This document shows, one piece after another, positions 21,976 through 32,648 of a DNA stretch of 64,000 bases (positions are counted from its first letter, which is position 1; the number at the start of each line of letters is the position of its first letter). The DNA is from Saccharum officinarum (taxonomy: Eukaryota > Streptophyta > Magnoliopsida > Poales > Poaceae), in contig CM036231.1 in NCBI GenBank assembly GCA_020631735.1, positions 4,553,831-4,617,830 on the forward strand, written 5' to 3'. The notes beneath the pieces are model-generated. The model was not told the origin of the DNA and did not search any database. It was given only the letters and a program-made list of their open reading frames with translations. The position numbers and the translations under genes were made by a program.

Positions 21976-22418
21976 AGAAGGAAGCTTAAAAAGGCACCGT
22001 ACAAACTTAAGCTGTATAAGAACGAGAGAGAACGAGCCCATGTGCCAGGGAAAAAAAAACCCAGTGACTCGAGGTCAAAAGCGATGCAAATAGAGTAGCT
22101 AAGTGTTTTGCTCCCTCCGTTGCCTAAAGATTGGCCTTATCTCTAATCTTTTGTAGGATGTGGTAGTTTGAGGTTTCTTTGTGCTCGAAGATCCTTGCAT
22201 CTCTTTCTTTCTACACCTCCAACACATCAAAATGATGCTAGAATGTAATCCACATCTAGCAATTGAATGGGTGTGGTCCATGTTATCCCACCAGTCTTGC
22301 ACAAAGGTCATAGCTGCACATTGCCCAACCAAGAAGCAATGACATCCCAAATATGCTTAGTGAAGCTGCAATCTTTAAAAAGGTGGATGCTAGATTCCTT
22401 GGTACATCGGCATAGAGG
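21976..22418 (-). mobile_element. 5'-truncated L1-type LINE tail (copy 2 of 2)
   Basis: This is closely similar to 9910-10387 over its whole length, with small deletions: the same 3' noncoding phrases (GAGCCCATG, ACCCAGT-ACTCGAGGTC, GCCTAAAGATTGGCC) and the same coding scraps (DWWDNMDHTHSIARCGLHSS, then RKKEMQG). Both copies stop at the same LINE position, just after CATAGAGG. It is non-coding now. Confidence 0.75.
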
Positions 22419-22630
22419 AGTAGAGGACAAACGCTAGTGTTCGGCCATCCACGAGAGCTTGGAGTCTATCGGAGGTCGAAATATGATTTTGGATAGCAAG
22501 CTACCCAAAGCATTTGCATTTTGGTGGTGCCCATACTTCCTAGATCATTCGGTCAAAGTTCGTCAGCATAGATCCCACAAACTGCTCCTGCTAGGCCATT
22601 CTCATGCTTTGATCTCCTCTTTGTCTTCAA

Positions 22631-23178
22631 CAGGGGCGGATCTAGGGCCAGCGACCCTGTGCACCTGCCCGGGCTCTCGTGGTGATGCCCTGGCGATGGG
22701 AAGGGCAGTGCAGACTACAGAGTCTTGGTTACTGTGCTCCAGGAAATCGTTCGCTGGTACTTGAGTCTCACCGAGCGACAGACAAAAAGCAGTGGAAACA
22801 CAGCTACCATGTACAATGTAATTGATAATTGACTTTTGATTTTACTCAATAATTAAATTATCATTCTTACGGTTTCAGAATTCAAGACTTTAAAATGTGG
22901 ATGGCGCATACCTATGAGCTTGCATAGTACTATAAGCATATTGAACTTTTGGTGTCAATTTGTTAATGGACAATTAATCTTAGTGTCATAATTAATATGA
23001 CAATCGGTGATATCCTCTTTTCCTTATGTCTGCATATTTACATGTTATTTTTGAATGGTGATTTAAGTTTCAAAACTATCAGAACTGTCAACTTAGCTTA
23101 TATCAGTGGTTGATCTGTTTACGTGAACTTCTACAATGTATTCGCCCAGGCTCTAGAAATTTTCTAGGTCTGCCACTG
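22631..23178. mobile_element. non-autonomous hAT-like element with 8-bp TSD
   Basis: This 548-base segment begins CAGGGGCGGATCTAG and ends CTAGGTCTGCCACTG, whose complement is CAGTGGCAGACCTAG, giving a 15-bp terminal inverted repeat with three mismatches. It is flanked by GTCTTCAA (22623-22630) and GTCTTGAA (23179-23186), an 8-bp target duplication with one mismatch as expected for hAT transposition. The interior is AT-rich without a transposase frame, so it depends on enzyme from elsewhere. Confidence 0.8.
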
Positions 23179-23186
23179 GTCTTGAA

Positions 23187-24289
23187 ATGCAAAGACAACG
23201 ATCAACGTAATGTGTAGGTATGATGAAACAACAATAACTTCACCATGGAGACTGGATCGAACACAAGAGCTCATCCTTTTAAAGGTCCCATATGTCTGCA
23301 AAGAATACTAGTGAGATGGGCCCACATATTTTTTGCAACCAAAATGTGACAATTACAGCCGTAAATTATATTTGGCAGCTCTGAACCTATGGTGTAAATG
23401 TTAGTTACTAGCTAGCCAGTGGCCAATGTCCAGCTGCACCATGACTAGATAGGGCTAACAAAATTTTAAGTCCCGTTGTATGCCACACTTCCACCCTATT
23501 TATAGATACACCTTTATTTTGTCTTTCCTAAGTTTTTCCCTGGTATCTGGTCGTTCAATACCTTGTTGGCAAAGGTCTCCAACCGGCCTAGATGTTGTCA
23601 CTGGAGCTTTTGGCTGCGCCATATCGATCCACACGTGACAAAAGCATCATGGTGCTCTGTGTGTGATCAAAACACATGAACTACTTGGAATGCAAGGCAC
23701 TCAGGATTCAGACATGGCAAGAAAGCCCTCCATTGCAAACGAGAATGACAGACCTAGCATGGGCTCAGTAGGGCGCTTGGGCTGGGTAGGGACAACCAAG
23801 AGAGTCCCAACTCCCATCATGCTAGGTTTAGTCCTACATTATTGTAAATTAATTGTGGGGAGCATATAAGGTTGGATAATCTTCACCCAAAGGCTAATCT
23901 TTTGTATTGAGTTAGGCTCGATATTTTGGTTTGTTATGGGCTCTTGTGGACCTAGGTATGGTGTTACTTCAGGTCATGGCTATATAGTTGGGCTGGATCC
24001 ACTACACACTCTAACAGTGACAAGTGGGTATAGTAACTCAGTCGTTCGACTGTGGGCAGTACATATAATGAAGAGATAACATGGGATGTACATTTCATCA
24101 CTAGGACCAAGGTATGACAGGCACAAAATCTTGTCCCCCACATCCATGACACAAGCATTCCCTAACTCTAGCAACATTGTCGATTTTTGTTGCACCCCAT
24201 CCTCTCTAAGAGGAGTTACTCATCGGCGATGCCACCGCCAGCAGTGGTCATGGCATGCGGTGGTTAAGGGAATTATTTGTATGTGTAGC
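23187..24289. other. no gene; old repeat sequence
   Basis: About 23250-23340 resembles 34800-35810 and 60500-60550 (GAGATGGGCC and ACCAAAATGTG phrases), so it is a dispersed repeat. 23810-23990 has LTR-like wording (AGTCCTACATTATTG, GGGCTCTTGTGGAC) but no confirmed termini. Confidence 0.35.
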
Positions 24290-25059
24290 AGTGCGCAGAA
24301 ACCAGCCACCGACAAAGGAGATACGATGAGTAGCTCATCATGCCCAAGGAAACAATGTGTCAAGAGGTGCTGAAGAAGAAGTACTTCAAGAAGGCCAAGG
24401 CCCAAGAGTGCGCCTTCCTCGCCTCCCTAAAAGCCCAAGTTTGGTTTTGGTAATTAATAACACCAAGTTGCTAATGTCATGTGTTAAGTGATTTAAGTTA
24501 GGCATAAGCAACACATGTGATGAAGATGCATGTGGCATGGAGTGGTGGCCACAAGATCACAAAGAGATGGTGCATGGACATGAAATGATGGTCATGGTGA
24601 TCAAGCATGAGGAGATGGACATGGAACAAAGTGATCAAGACAAAGGTATAATCGTAGGGTTCACTTTTGCCGGTCTAAGATGAGTAGAGAAGTGATTGAC
24701 CGAGTTTAGAATTGATAGCCGACTATCAAGAGGGGCAATCATGGTTAGCTCGTGAATCAAGTGCTACTAGGTCATCATCTTTAGCATATGCATTAGGATC
24801 TAGTAAAGAGAGCTAACATAACTCCTTCGAGAAATTGATTGTGAAAATGCTAACACACATGCACATGGTGATATACACATGATGGTGTTGGCACATTAGC
24901 GAAGACAGCGGAGTTTGAGCGGTAGAGAGAGGTTTGGGGTTCTCTCTCCCTCCCGCCGAGCTTGCGAGCGCGGGATTCAGGCGGTTTCGGGAAAATGAAA
25001 TGCCTATTTTCCATTATGCCGGATGCGAGAACCGGAGGCGAAGTCGCGGAACAAGTTTA

Positions 25060-25495
25060 CACTGAGAAACACACGATAGACGCAAACAACGCACGTGACA
25101 GACGTGGCTGTGTAGCGTCTGTCGCCTAACCCTAGCAGCGCGGCGCGAGACTATGGAGTGGCGCAACAGACGCACGGGTGTTTGCGCGACAGACGCTGAT
25201 GTCAGCGTCTGACGGCCTCGCACTGAGAAGGTGAGCGGCTTTGCGCTACGACAGACGCAGGATGACGTCTGTCAGCCTCCCGTCAAACGCGTCTGTCGGC
25301 CTGGAGCGTGGTTTGGAGCTCTCTGTACTGCGTCTGTCGTAGCGACAGACGCTAGTGGCTTTGGCATCGGACGCGTCTGACGCTAGGAGTCGACCATTGG
25401 ATTTTGAACAAGCAGTGGACACGTGGTGACGTTTGAGAGCGACAGACGCTAGGGTCGCGTCTGTCGGCTTGGCGACAGACGCGTCTGTCACCCCC
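25060..25495. repeat. U3 array of the ACAGACGC / GCGTCTGT motif
   Basis: At least a dozen copies of GACAGACGC or its complement GCGTCTGTC occur in about 430 bases, often as head-to-head pairs (GACAGACGCGTCTGTC near 25475). They lie just upstream of the LTR TATA box. The corresponding place in the related LTRs holds a different motif (GACCGGACGC). Confidence 0.85.
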
Positions 25496-25542
25496 GAAAT
25501 CCGCCCAGTGAGGTTTCCAACGGCTCTATTCGTTGGTGGGCT

Positions 25543-25550
25543 TATAAATA
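25543..25550 (+). promoter_or_regulatory. TATA box of the solo LTR
   Basis: TATAAATA, followed by AGAGGTGGCC, at the same place as GCTATAAATAGAGGTTGGCC in the related LTRs. It marks the U3/R border. Confidence 0.7.
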
Positions 25551-27998
25551 AGAGGTGGCCAGCCCTTGGGGGTTCTCTCTTGCACATTTGAGATATTGAG
25601 GCATACTTTGAGCTAGAGAATTTCCCCTCCACTCATCTCCTTGCTTGGTTGCATACTCTAGAGAGATTGAGTGAGATTCAAGTGCATTGCATTGAGAGTT
25701 GCATCTAGTGGCACTTGATTCTTGAGTTTGCTGTGGATTACTTGTTACTCTTGGGTGTTTTCTGACACCCTAGACAGCTTGGAGAAGCGGTGGTGTTGAG
25801 CTCGTGATTGGAGATTGTTTTGAGCCTCACCAAGCGATTGTGAGGGGTTCTTGAGCCTTCCCCGCAGGAGTTCGTGATTTGGCTATTCTAGTGGAGCTCA
25901 TGGCTTGGAGGATCCCCATCTTGTGAGTGGATGTGTGGCACCCACTGAGGGTTCAACTCTTGATAGTTGATTAGCTCGCGATCCATCAAGTGGGTGCATC
26001 GCCACAACGAGGAGTAGCTTGCCGGGAAGCAAGTGAACCTCGATAAAAAATCTTGTGTCATCTTACTGCCGAGGATTTCGTTTGTGTATGTGATCACATT
26101 GATTGATTGGTACATTGGACATATCTCTTCTCATCAACGTTGGTGTATCTATTCAAGCTCTCTTCTTTACTTATTGTTCTTTGTCTTGTTTAGCTTGAGT
26201 AGAATAGTTTTTCTCATAGGAGTAATTAGCCTAGTAACTTAGGTTGTTGGTGTGAGCTAAAGTTCTTAGCCTTGTTGTTTACTAGTATTGTGTAGGCGAC
26301 TTGCATAGATTAGTTGTGCTAGTGCTAGAAGAGCTTCGCCATCTTATTTACTAACTTATTGTTTAGTAAAGCTTGTAGAAAATTTAAATAGGCTATTCAC
26401 CCCCCTCTAGCCATTTGGACCTTACACTCCCTCAGTGACCTCGACAATGACACCGACAACGACCGGTCTTCTTCTCTCTCGAGCGATGATGAGTCCGAGA
26501 AGAGGCGTGAGGATAAGTTAACTGGGCTTTGCTTCGTCGCCAAGTCCATCCACGGAGGCTACTGCACCATGGCCGTGGATGAAGGGGTGAAGCCCAACAA
26601 GGACGTGCTTTCCAGCGACGATGACTCTACTGAGGTAAAACCCTCTGGCAACGCTCTTATTGCTGAGCTTGATATCATGACCGATACTTTGATGAGTCAA
26701 GATAAGCTGCTGAAACGCGTTGCTCGTGAGAGGAAAGAGTTTAAGGACAAGCTAGAAGTTGTAGAGAAAGAGCTTAAGAAAGCTAAGAAGCTTGTCGTTC
26801 ATGTGTCTGACGAGGTTGAGTGTGATGAATGTGCTGTTCATATGACTAACTTTTCTGAGTTGCAATCTAAGTATGCTGCCTTGTTAGATGAGAACGATGA
26901 GCTGAAGGCTAGGTCTAGCTTATTGGGTGCGTGCAAGTCTTGTTCGGGCTTGCAATCTGAGCTGGCAGAGAAGAATACCAAGATCCTTACTCTTGAGAAG
27001 GCCAGTTCAGATAGCACAGTTGTTGAGTGTGCATGTTATGAGAGCTTGGTGTTGGAGCTTGAGTCTTGTAGGCATGACAAGATGAGATCCGAGGAAGACA
27101 ACACATACCTTCGATCCATCTTGAATTGGGTGTCTTGTAGTGAGCCACAGTTGGGCATGATGATGAGCCAGTTCAGGTAGGGAACTAGGACATCGGGAGT
27201 AGGCTTTGCTCTAGGTGGGAAGGGTGAACATGTCTATGGTAAAGTTGGTGAGTTCAGTGGTTTGAACCCAAGTGAGAAACCTTCCACTACTCCCAAATTG
27301 ATCAAGATCAATCCACCTAAGTCTACCGAACCCACTATGAAAGATGGAGTGTTTGAAGAACCTCCAAGAGCTCCACCCTAGAAACAAGTTTGGGTTCCAA
27401 AACCGAACCATCTCAGGAATCCACTTGATACTCTATCGAACATCTCTGAGGATCCCCTTCCTAAAGCCAAAAATCTACCAAGAGTGACACATACCCACAA
27501 GAAAGTGAGCCAACAACCACCCAAGAGAGAAGTAAGGTATCACTATGACTATTGCTATAGGGATGATCATCTTGTTGAGTTTTGCTTTATGAGGAAGAGA
27601 GATGAGTGGCGAGAGTATGAGTTGAACAATCGGAACATGTACCGCCCGCCCCATGGCGTACATGTGTCGCCTGTTCAGAGGCGCAATGCTAGGCCTCGAG
27701 GGGCAATGCCTCAAGGTGCTAGGCCTCAGGTTGTGAGACCACACGGTGGTCATGGTGGTCATGCCCGGCATGGTTTAGGTCATGATCAATATGACTTTGG
27801 ACATCACGGTAGTGGCGTTCAGTCCTATAGTTCTAGCGGACCACGTTTTCCCCCACGTGGTGCCTGCTTTCCTAAAATGGGGCATGACATGTTTGGTGTT
27901 TTTCCTAATACTTTTCCTAGGAAAATAAGCCAACACTGGTATCCTTCACAGTTTACTAACCCCAATGTTGCGCCATTTGCTCATCCCATGTCTTTCTA

Positions 27999-30900
27999 TT
28001 GATGCAGGACGGAGGCCTGGAGAACACGTGGCTCATTGATTCCAGTTGTTCGCGCCACATGACCGGAAGTTCAAAATGGTTCTCCAGCCTCGACCTCTTG
28101 CAATGTAAGGAGTACATCATATTCGGGGACAATAGCAAAGGTAAGGTGCTTTCTTATAGGACCATTCGGATCAACGAGAGTTTTGTCTTGAAGGATGTTG
28201 CTTTGGTTTCAAATTTGCATTTCAATTTGCTTTTAGTTTCGCAACTCCTTCAGGATGGCTTTGAAGTGCGCTTTAAGACCGGCTTGTCTCGAGTTCTTGA
28301 TTCCCAAGGAAATCTTGTTTGCCAGATTGTCTTTTTTGGCCGTGTCTTTCGAACTGATTTTTCTCACTCCTTTGGCTCTTCTCGATGTTTGGTGGCTAGA
28401 TCCTCCTCTGAGCTTTGGAAGTGGCATAGGAGACTGGGTCACTTGAGTTTTGACTTACTAGCTAGGTTGAGCTCACTTGACTTAATCCGAGGATTGCCCA
28501 AGTTAAAATTTGAAAAGGATTTGGTTTGCCACCCTTGTCGTCACGGGAAGATGGTTATCGCTTCTCACCCTCCTGTGACTCAGGTCATGACCAAGGGACC
28601 TGGTGAGCTACTCCATTTGGACACCGTTGGTCCGGCTCAGGTTTGGTCTAAGGGAAGTGGTATGTTCTAGTGATCATGAATGATTTTTCTCGCTACTCTT
28701 GGGTGTTCTTCATGGAGGGTAAGGATGAGGCTTTTTCTCATGCTCAAGATTTGATTCTTCGGTTACAGACTGAGTTGCCAAAGAATGCCATGAGAGTTAT
28801 ACGCAGTGACAATGGCACAAAATTCAAGAACTCTCAGTTTGATACCTTCTGCTCTTCTTTGGGTCTTGAGCACCAGTTCTCCTCGCCTTATGTCCCTCAG
28901 CAGAACAGTGTTATTGAGCGCAAGAATCGGACCCTTGTTGAGATGACTAGGATGATGCTCGATGAGCATAGGACTATTAGGAGATATTGGGCCAAAGCGA
29001 TCAACACCGCATGTCATGTTTCCAATAGCATCTTTCTTCGAGCCTTCATGAAGAAAACTTCTTATGAGCTGTGATTCGGCCGACTACCCAAGGTGAGCCA
29101 CTTTCGAGTGTTTGGATGCAGGTGTTTCATCCTAAAACAAGGTAATTTAGATAAATTTGAGTCTTGATCCTCGGATGGTGTCTTTCTTGGTTATGCTTCA
29201 TATTCTCATGCATATCGAGTACTTAATCTTGAAACTAACAGAGTCATGGAGACTTATGAAGTCACTTTCGACGAGACCATGCCTTGTTCTGCTCCTGTCT
29301 TTGAAAGTGCAGGTGATAAGGAGATTGGTGAGAGCATGTTTGTTGAGGAGAATGAGGAAGATGCTAATTGGGGAGATGTCGAGCCGATCTCTTTGGCTAC
29401 TCCAGTTGAGTCTGCGACGACTACTTCGGCTCACGGACCTGACCCATCTTCTTCCACTACTTGGGGTTCATGCGAGCCACCTCAGCTTGCGCTGGCTGCA
29501 CCTGATGAGGCCCCAACTATTGTTGAGGGGGAGGCGACATCTTTAAGGGAAGCACCTCGACACATCCAGTGTCACCACCCACCTCAGACCACGATCGGCG
29601 ACATTAGTCAGCGTGTAACATGCTCAAGGTCATATGAAATCTCACATTTTGCTTACTCTGCTTTTGTCACTAATTTTGAGCCACAAAATGTTGGACACGC
29701 ACTTTCTGATTCCGATTGGGTCAATGCTATGCACGAGGAGTTATAGAACTTTGAGCGAAACGAAGTCTAGGTTTTAGTTCCACCTCCACCTGAGTGTCAC
29801 CCCATAGGTACAAAGTGGGTTTTCAAGAACAAGCAAAGTGAGGATGGGGTGGTGGTGAGGAACAAGGCTAGGCTAGTGGCTCAGGGGTTTTGTCAGAAAG
29901 AGAGAGTAGACTTTGAAGAAACCTTTGCTCCTGTGACCCGTATCGAGGCTATAAGGATGCTCTTGGCTTATACAGCTTCGAAAGGGTTCAAGCTGTATCA
30001 AATGGATGTGAAGAGTGCCTTCTTGAACGGGTACATAGAGGAAGAAGTGTATGTAAGGCAACCCCCTAGCTTTAAAAATCCTAAGTATCCCAACCATGTT
30101 TACAAACTCCACAAAATCTTGTATGGGTTGAAACAAGCCCTGAGAGCCTGGTATGAGCGTTTGAAAGCCTTCTTGCTTGCTAAGGGCTTTAAGATGGGTT
30201 CCATAGATAAAACTTTGTTTCTCCTCAAGCAAGGCACTGACACTCTGTTGGTTCAGATTTATGTGGATGATATCATTTTTTGTGGCTCCTCTCACGCTCT
30301 TGTTGCAAAGTTTTCTAAGACTATGAGCAGAGAATTCGAGATGAGCATGATGGGTGAATTAACGTTCTTTTTTGGGCTACAAATCAAGCAAACACGCGAG
30401 GGCACGTTCGTGCACCAAGGCAAGTACACCAAGGATCTCCTGAGGAAGTTTGATATGGGCAAGGCCAAGCCTCTTTCGACGCCCATGTCAACCATGATGG
30501 ACCTGGACGAGGACAAGGAAGGAGAAGCTATGGACCAGAAGGAGTACCGAAGCATGATCAGATCGTTGCTGTACCTGACGATGACTAGACCGGACATCCA
30601 ATTCGCAATCTGTCTATGTGCACATTTTCAGTCTTCACCACGCACTTCACATCGTCAAGCTGTCAAGCGGATCATGAGGTACCTTCGTTTCACATCCGAA
30701 TTTGGTCTTTGGTTTTTGGCTTCCTCCTCTCTTTCTCTTTGCGGGTATTCCAATGCAGATAATGCTGGTTGTCGTGTTGAGAGGCAGTCCACTTCTAAGA
30801 CTTGTCAGTTTTTTAGGTCTTCACTTGTGTCTTGGTCCTCTCGCAAACAGTCCACTGTAGCACAATCCACCACAGAAGCTAAGTATGTTGTTGCTACTGC

Positions 30901-31204
30901 TTGCTGTTCCTAGTTGCTTTGGATGGTAGCTACTCTAAGAGACTATGGCTTAGAATTTAAGTGAGTGCCTTTGTTCTGTGATAGCACCAGTGCCATATGT
31001 GTAGCCAAAAATCCCATTCTCCACTCCAAAACCAAGCACATAGAGGTCTGTTTTCACTTTTTGCGAGACCACTATGAGAAAGAGGACATTGACCTTATTC
31101 ATGTTGACACCCATAACCAGCTCGCAGATATCTTCACCAAACCCCTTGACCAAGCCCAGTTTGCTCGTTTGCAAGGGGAGCTTGGAGTTTGTTTCTCTTT
31201 TTAG
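27999..31204 (+). pseudogene. Copia pol: protease, integrase, RT, RNase H (disrupted)
   Basis: The protease starts NTWLIDSSCSRHMTG (28022): the active-site triad DSG is DSS. GAG pre-integrase (WKWHRRLGHLS and VCHPCRHGK) and integrase follow, with DTVGP, RSDNGTKF and VIERKNRT retaining the acidic residues, although a frame change near 28665 and stops at about 29073 and 29165 break it. RT (29849-30913) keeps [20 protein letters not shown] and YVDDIIF. In RNase H, GYSNADNAGC replaces the usual GYSDAD, losing an Asp. Stops at 30911 and 30961 interrupt RNase H before KHIEVCFHFLRDH and the end at 31204. The polyprotein cannot be made whole. Confidence 0.88.
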
Positions 31205-32648
31205 AGGAGGAAAGTTTTTTGTTCTTGTACATTAGTCTTTGGTTTTCTTTATAGTTTAGCTTTTGTTTTTGCTTTTGTATCATATTGCATCTTGAGCTTC
31301 ATCCTTATAGTAGCTAGATTGATAATATGCTCTTGTTGGGGATGTTATGGATATACATGATGTGCTTTGCTTAGACTCACTTTGATCTCTTGATATGAGC
31401 TAAAAATGCCTTTTTCAATTGTGAACTTGAATAAAACTTGAAGAAACTTGAAACATGTTCACCACTACTTGTGGCAACTGGCATGTATAGGTGTGTCGAG
31501 AACCCTTTTTGCTTCATATATATATGCTTAGTTGCTACGGCTCATACCTTGAGTTACATACTTGCTTGAGAAACTTGAATTTATGCTAAAACTTAAAAAA
31601 CAAGGTATGAAAAGATCATGATGGGTATTTGCTGTCCCATGTCAGAGTATCGAGACAGCTCCCTATTGCACTTAAGGGTGAATTTGAGCTCTGTAATGGA
31701 TATCGAGATCATTGTCTTAAGCTTCTGATTGCTTTTGGCATAGGCTTGACATGATCGATAAGTCAGGTTTTGATGGCATCGATAACCTCCTGCACACATT
31801 TGTTTGAAAAACTTTGGTGATAAGCTGCATAACTCTGATAAAATTCAATTGCTATCTGAAAATTTGATCAAATCACAAGTTTGTCTCATGACATGATGTG
31901 TGAACTTTGTTTGGGGTAGTTCACTTTGCATACATGTGTAGCACAAGGTTGATCTCCTGTCTATATTTGCTATGTGCTCTTTTGGTGGTGAACCCTCTTT
32001 TAAATTGCTCAAACTTGCTACAATGCCATATTTCGTCTCATTTGATCACTTTGAGCATTTGCTAGCACTTGTATTTGTTGATATGTATACATGACAACAT
32101 CAGCTAGAGCATCTTTTCAATCTACTTGCTATAATTTTGAAGCTTCTGCATTTGTGCATTTCTGCATTCATAGCATGTTTTGAGGGGGAGTTGCAATCCT
32201 TGGGCTCTAGCTTGATAAGTGCATATGTCAACAAGGGGGAGAAGTTTTCACACTCACAATGTCACAATCACCTAAAGTTGAGAGATATGCATTCATTTGA
32301 GTGAGATTGCATTTGTTCAGGGGGAGTTGCACTTAAGTTGCTTTTGCTAGATGTGTTGAGCATTTGCCTCTTCTGGAGGGTCTAGCAGTTTTTCGGCTTT
32401 TAGAGTTTTGCTAGTGGTGTTGAGCCCGTTGCCTCTTCTTGAGGGCTAGTTTTATTTTACTTGGTTGCGTCGAGCCGTTGCCCATGTCTTTGGGGACCAA
32501 GTTTTGCTCATTTCAAATGACCTGGTTTTGACTTTTCTTTGGCTTTTGATCATTTGGTTGAGCTCTTTGTTTTTCTCTTCTTCTTCATTTTCTTTTGCTC
32601 AAGCTATTCGTGTATTGGTGTTGACAATGCACTTATCAAGGGGGATAT
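31205..32648 (+). other. 3' noncoding region with several polypurine-like tracts
   Basis: There is no env-like frame. Purine tracts with five Gs recur: GAGGGGGAG near 32171, AAGGGGGAGAAG near 32233, AGGGGGAG near 32320, and CAAGGGGGATAT (32638-32648) directly before the LTR. The last is the functional polypurine tract by position. Confidence 0.6.

Larger units (their letters stand above)
24428..26426 (+). mobile_element. solo LTR of the second SIRE family, TSD CTCCC
   Basis: This 1999-base LTR is homologous end to end with the LTRs at 48251 and 56660: it begins TAAAAGCCCAAGTTTGG (TGAAAGCCC in the others) and ends TTTGGACCTTACA. The 5-bp repeat CTCCC flanks it (24423-24427 and 26427-26431), and there is no primer-binding site after it, so it is a solo LTR. 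It sits inside the gag of the older Copia element, whose reading frame resumes after it. Its first dinucleotide has mutated from TG to TA. It is clearly more diverged than the 48251/56660 pair. Confidence 0.9.
24320..27998 (+). pseudogene. Copia gag, split by a solo LTR and stop codons
   Basis: A short 5' part (24340-24427, MPKETMCQEVLKKKYFKKAK then AQECAFLASL) continues after the inserted LTR as SDLDNDTDNDRSSSLSSDDE at 26432. A long coiled-coil region follows (26650-27130, with ERKEFKDKLEVVEKELKKAK). Stops occur at 27178 (SQFR*) and about 27380 (APP*KQV). The zinc knuckle (about 27535-27590) reads YHYDYCYRDDHLVEFC: the first Cys of the CCHC set is Tyr here. The end is His/Gly/Arg-rich (RPPHGVHVSPVQRR). 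It would have packaged element RNA. Confidence 0.8.
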
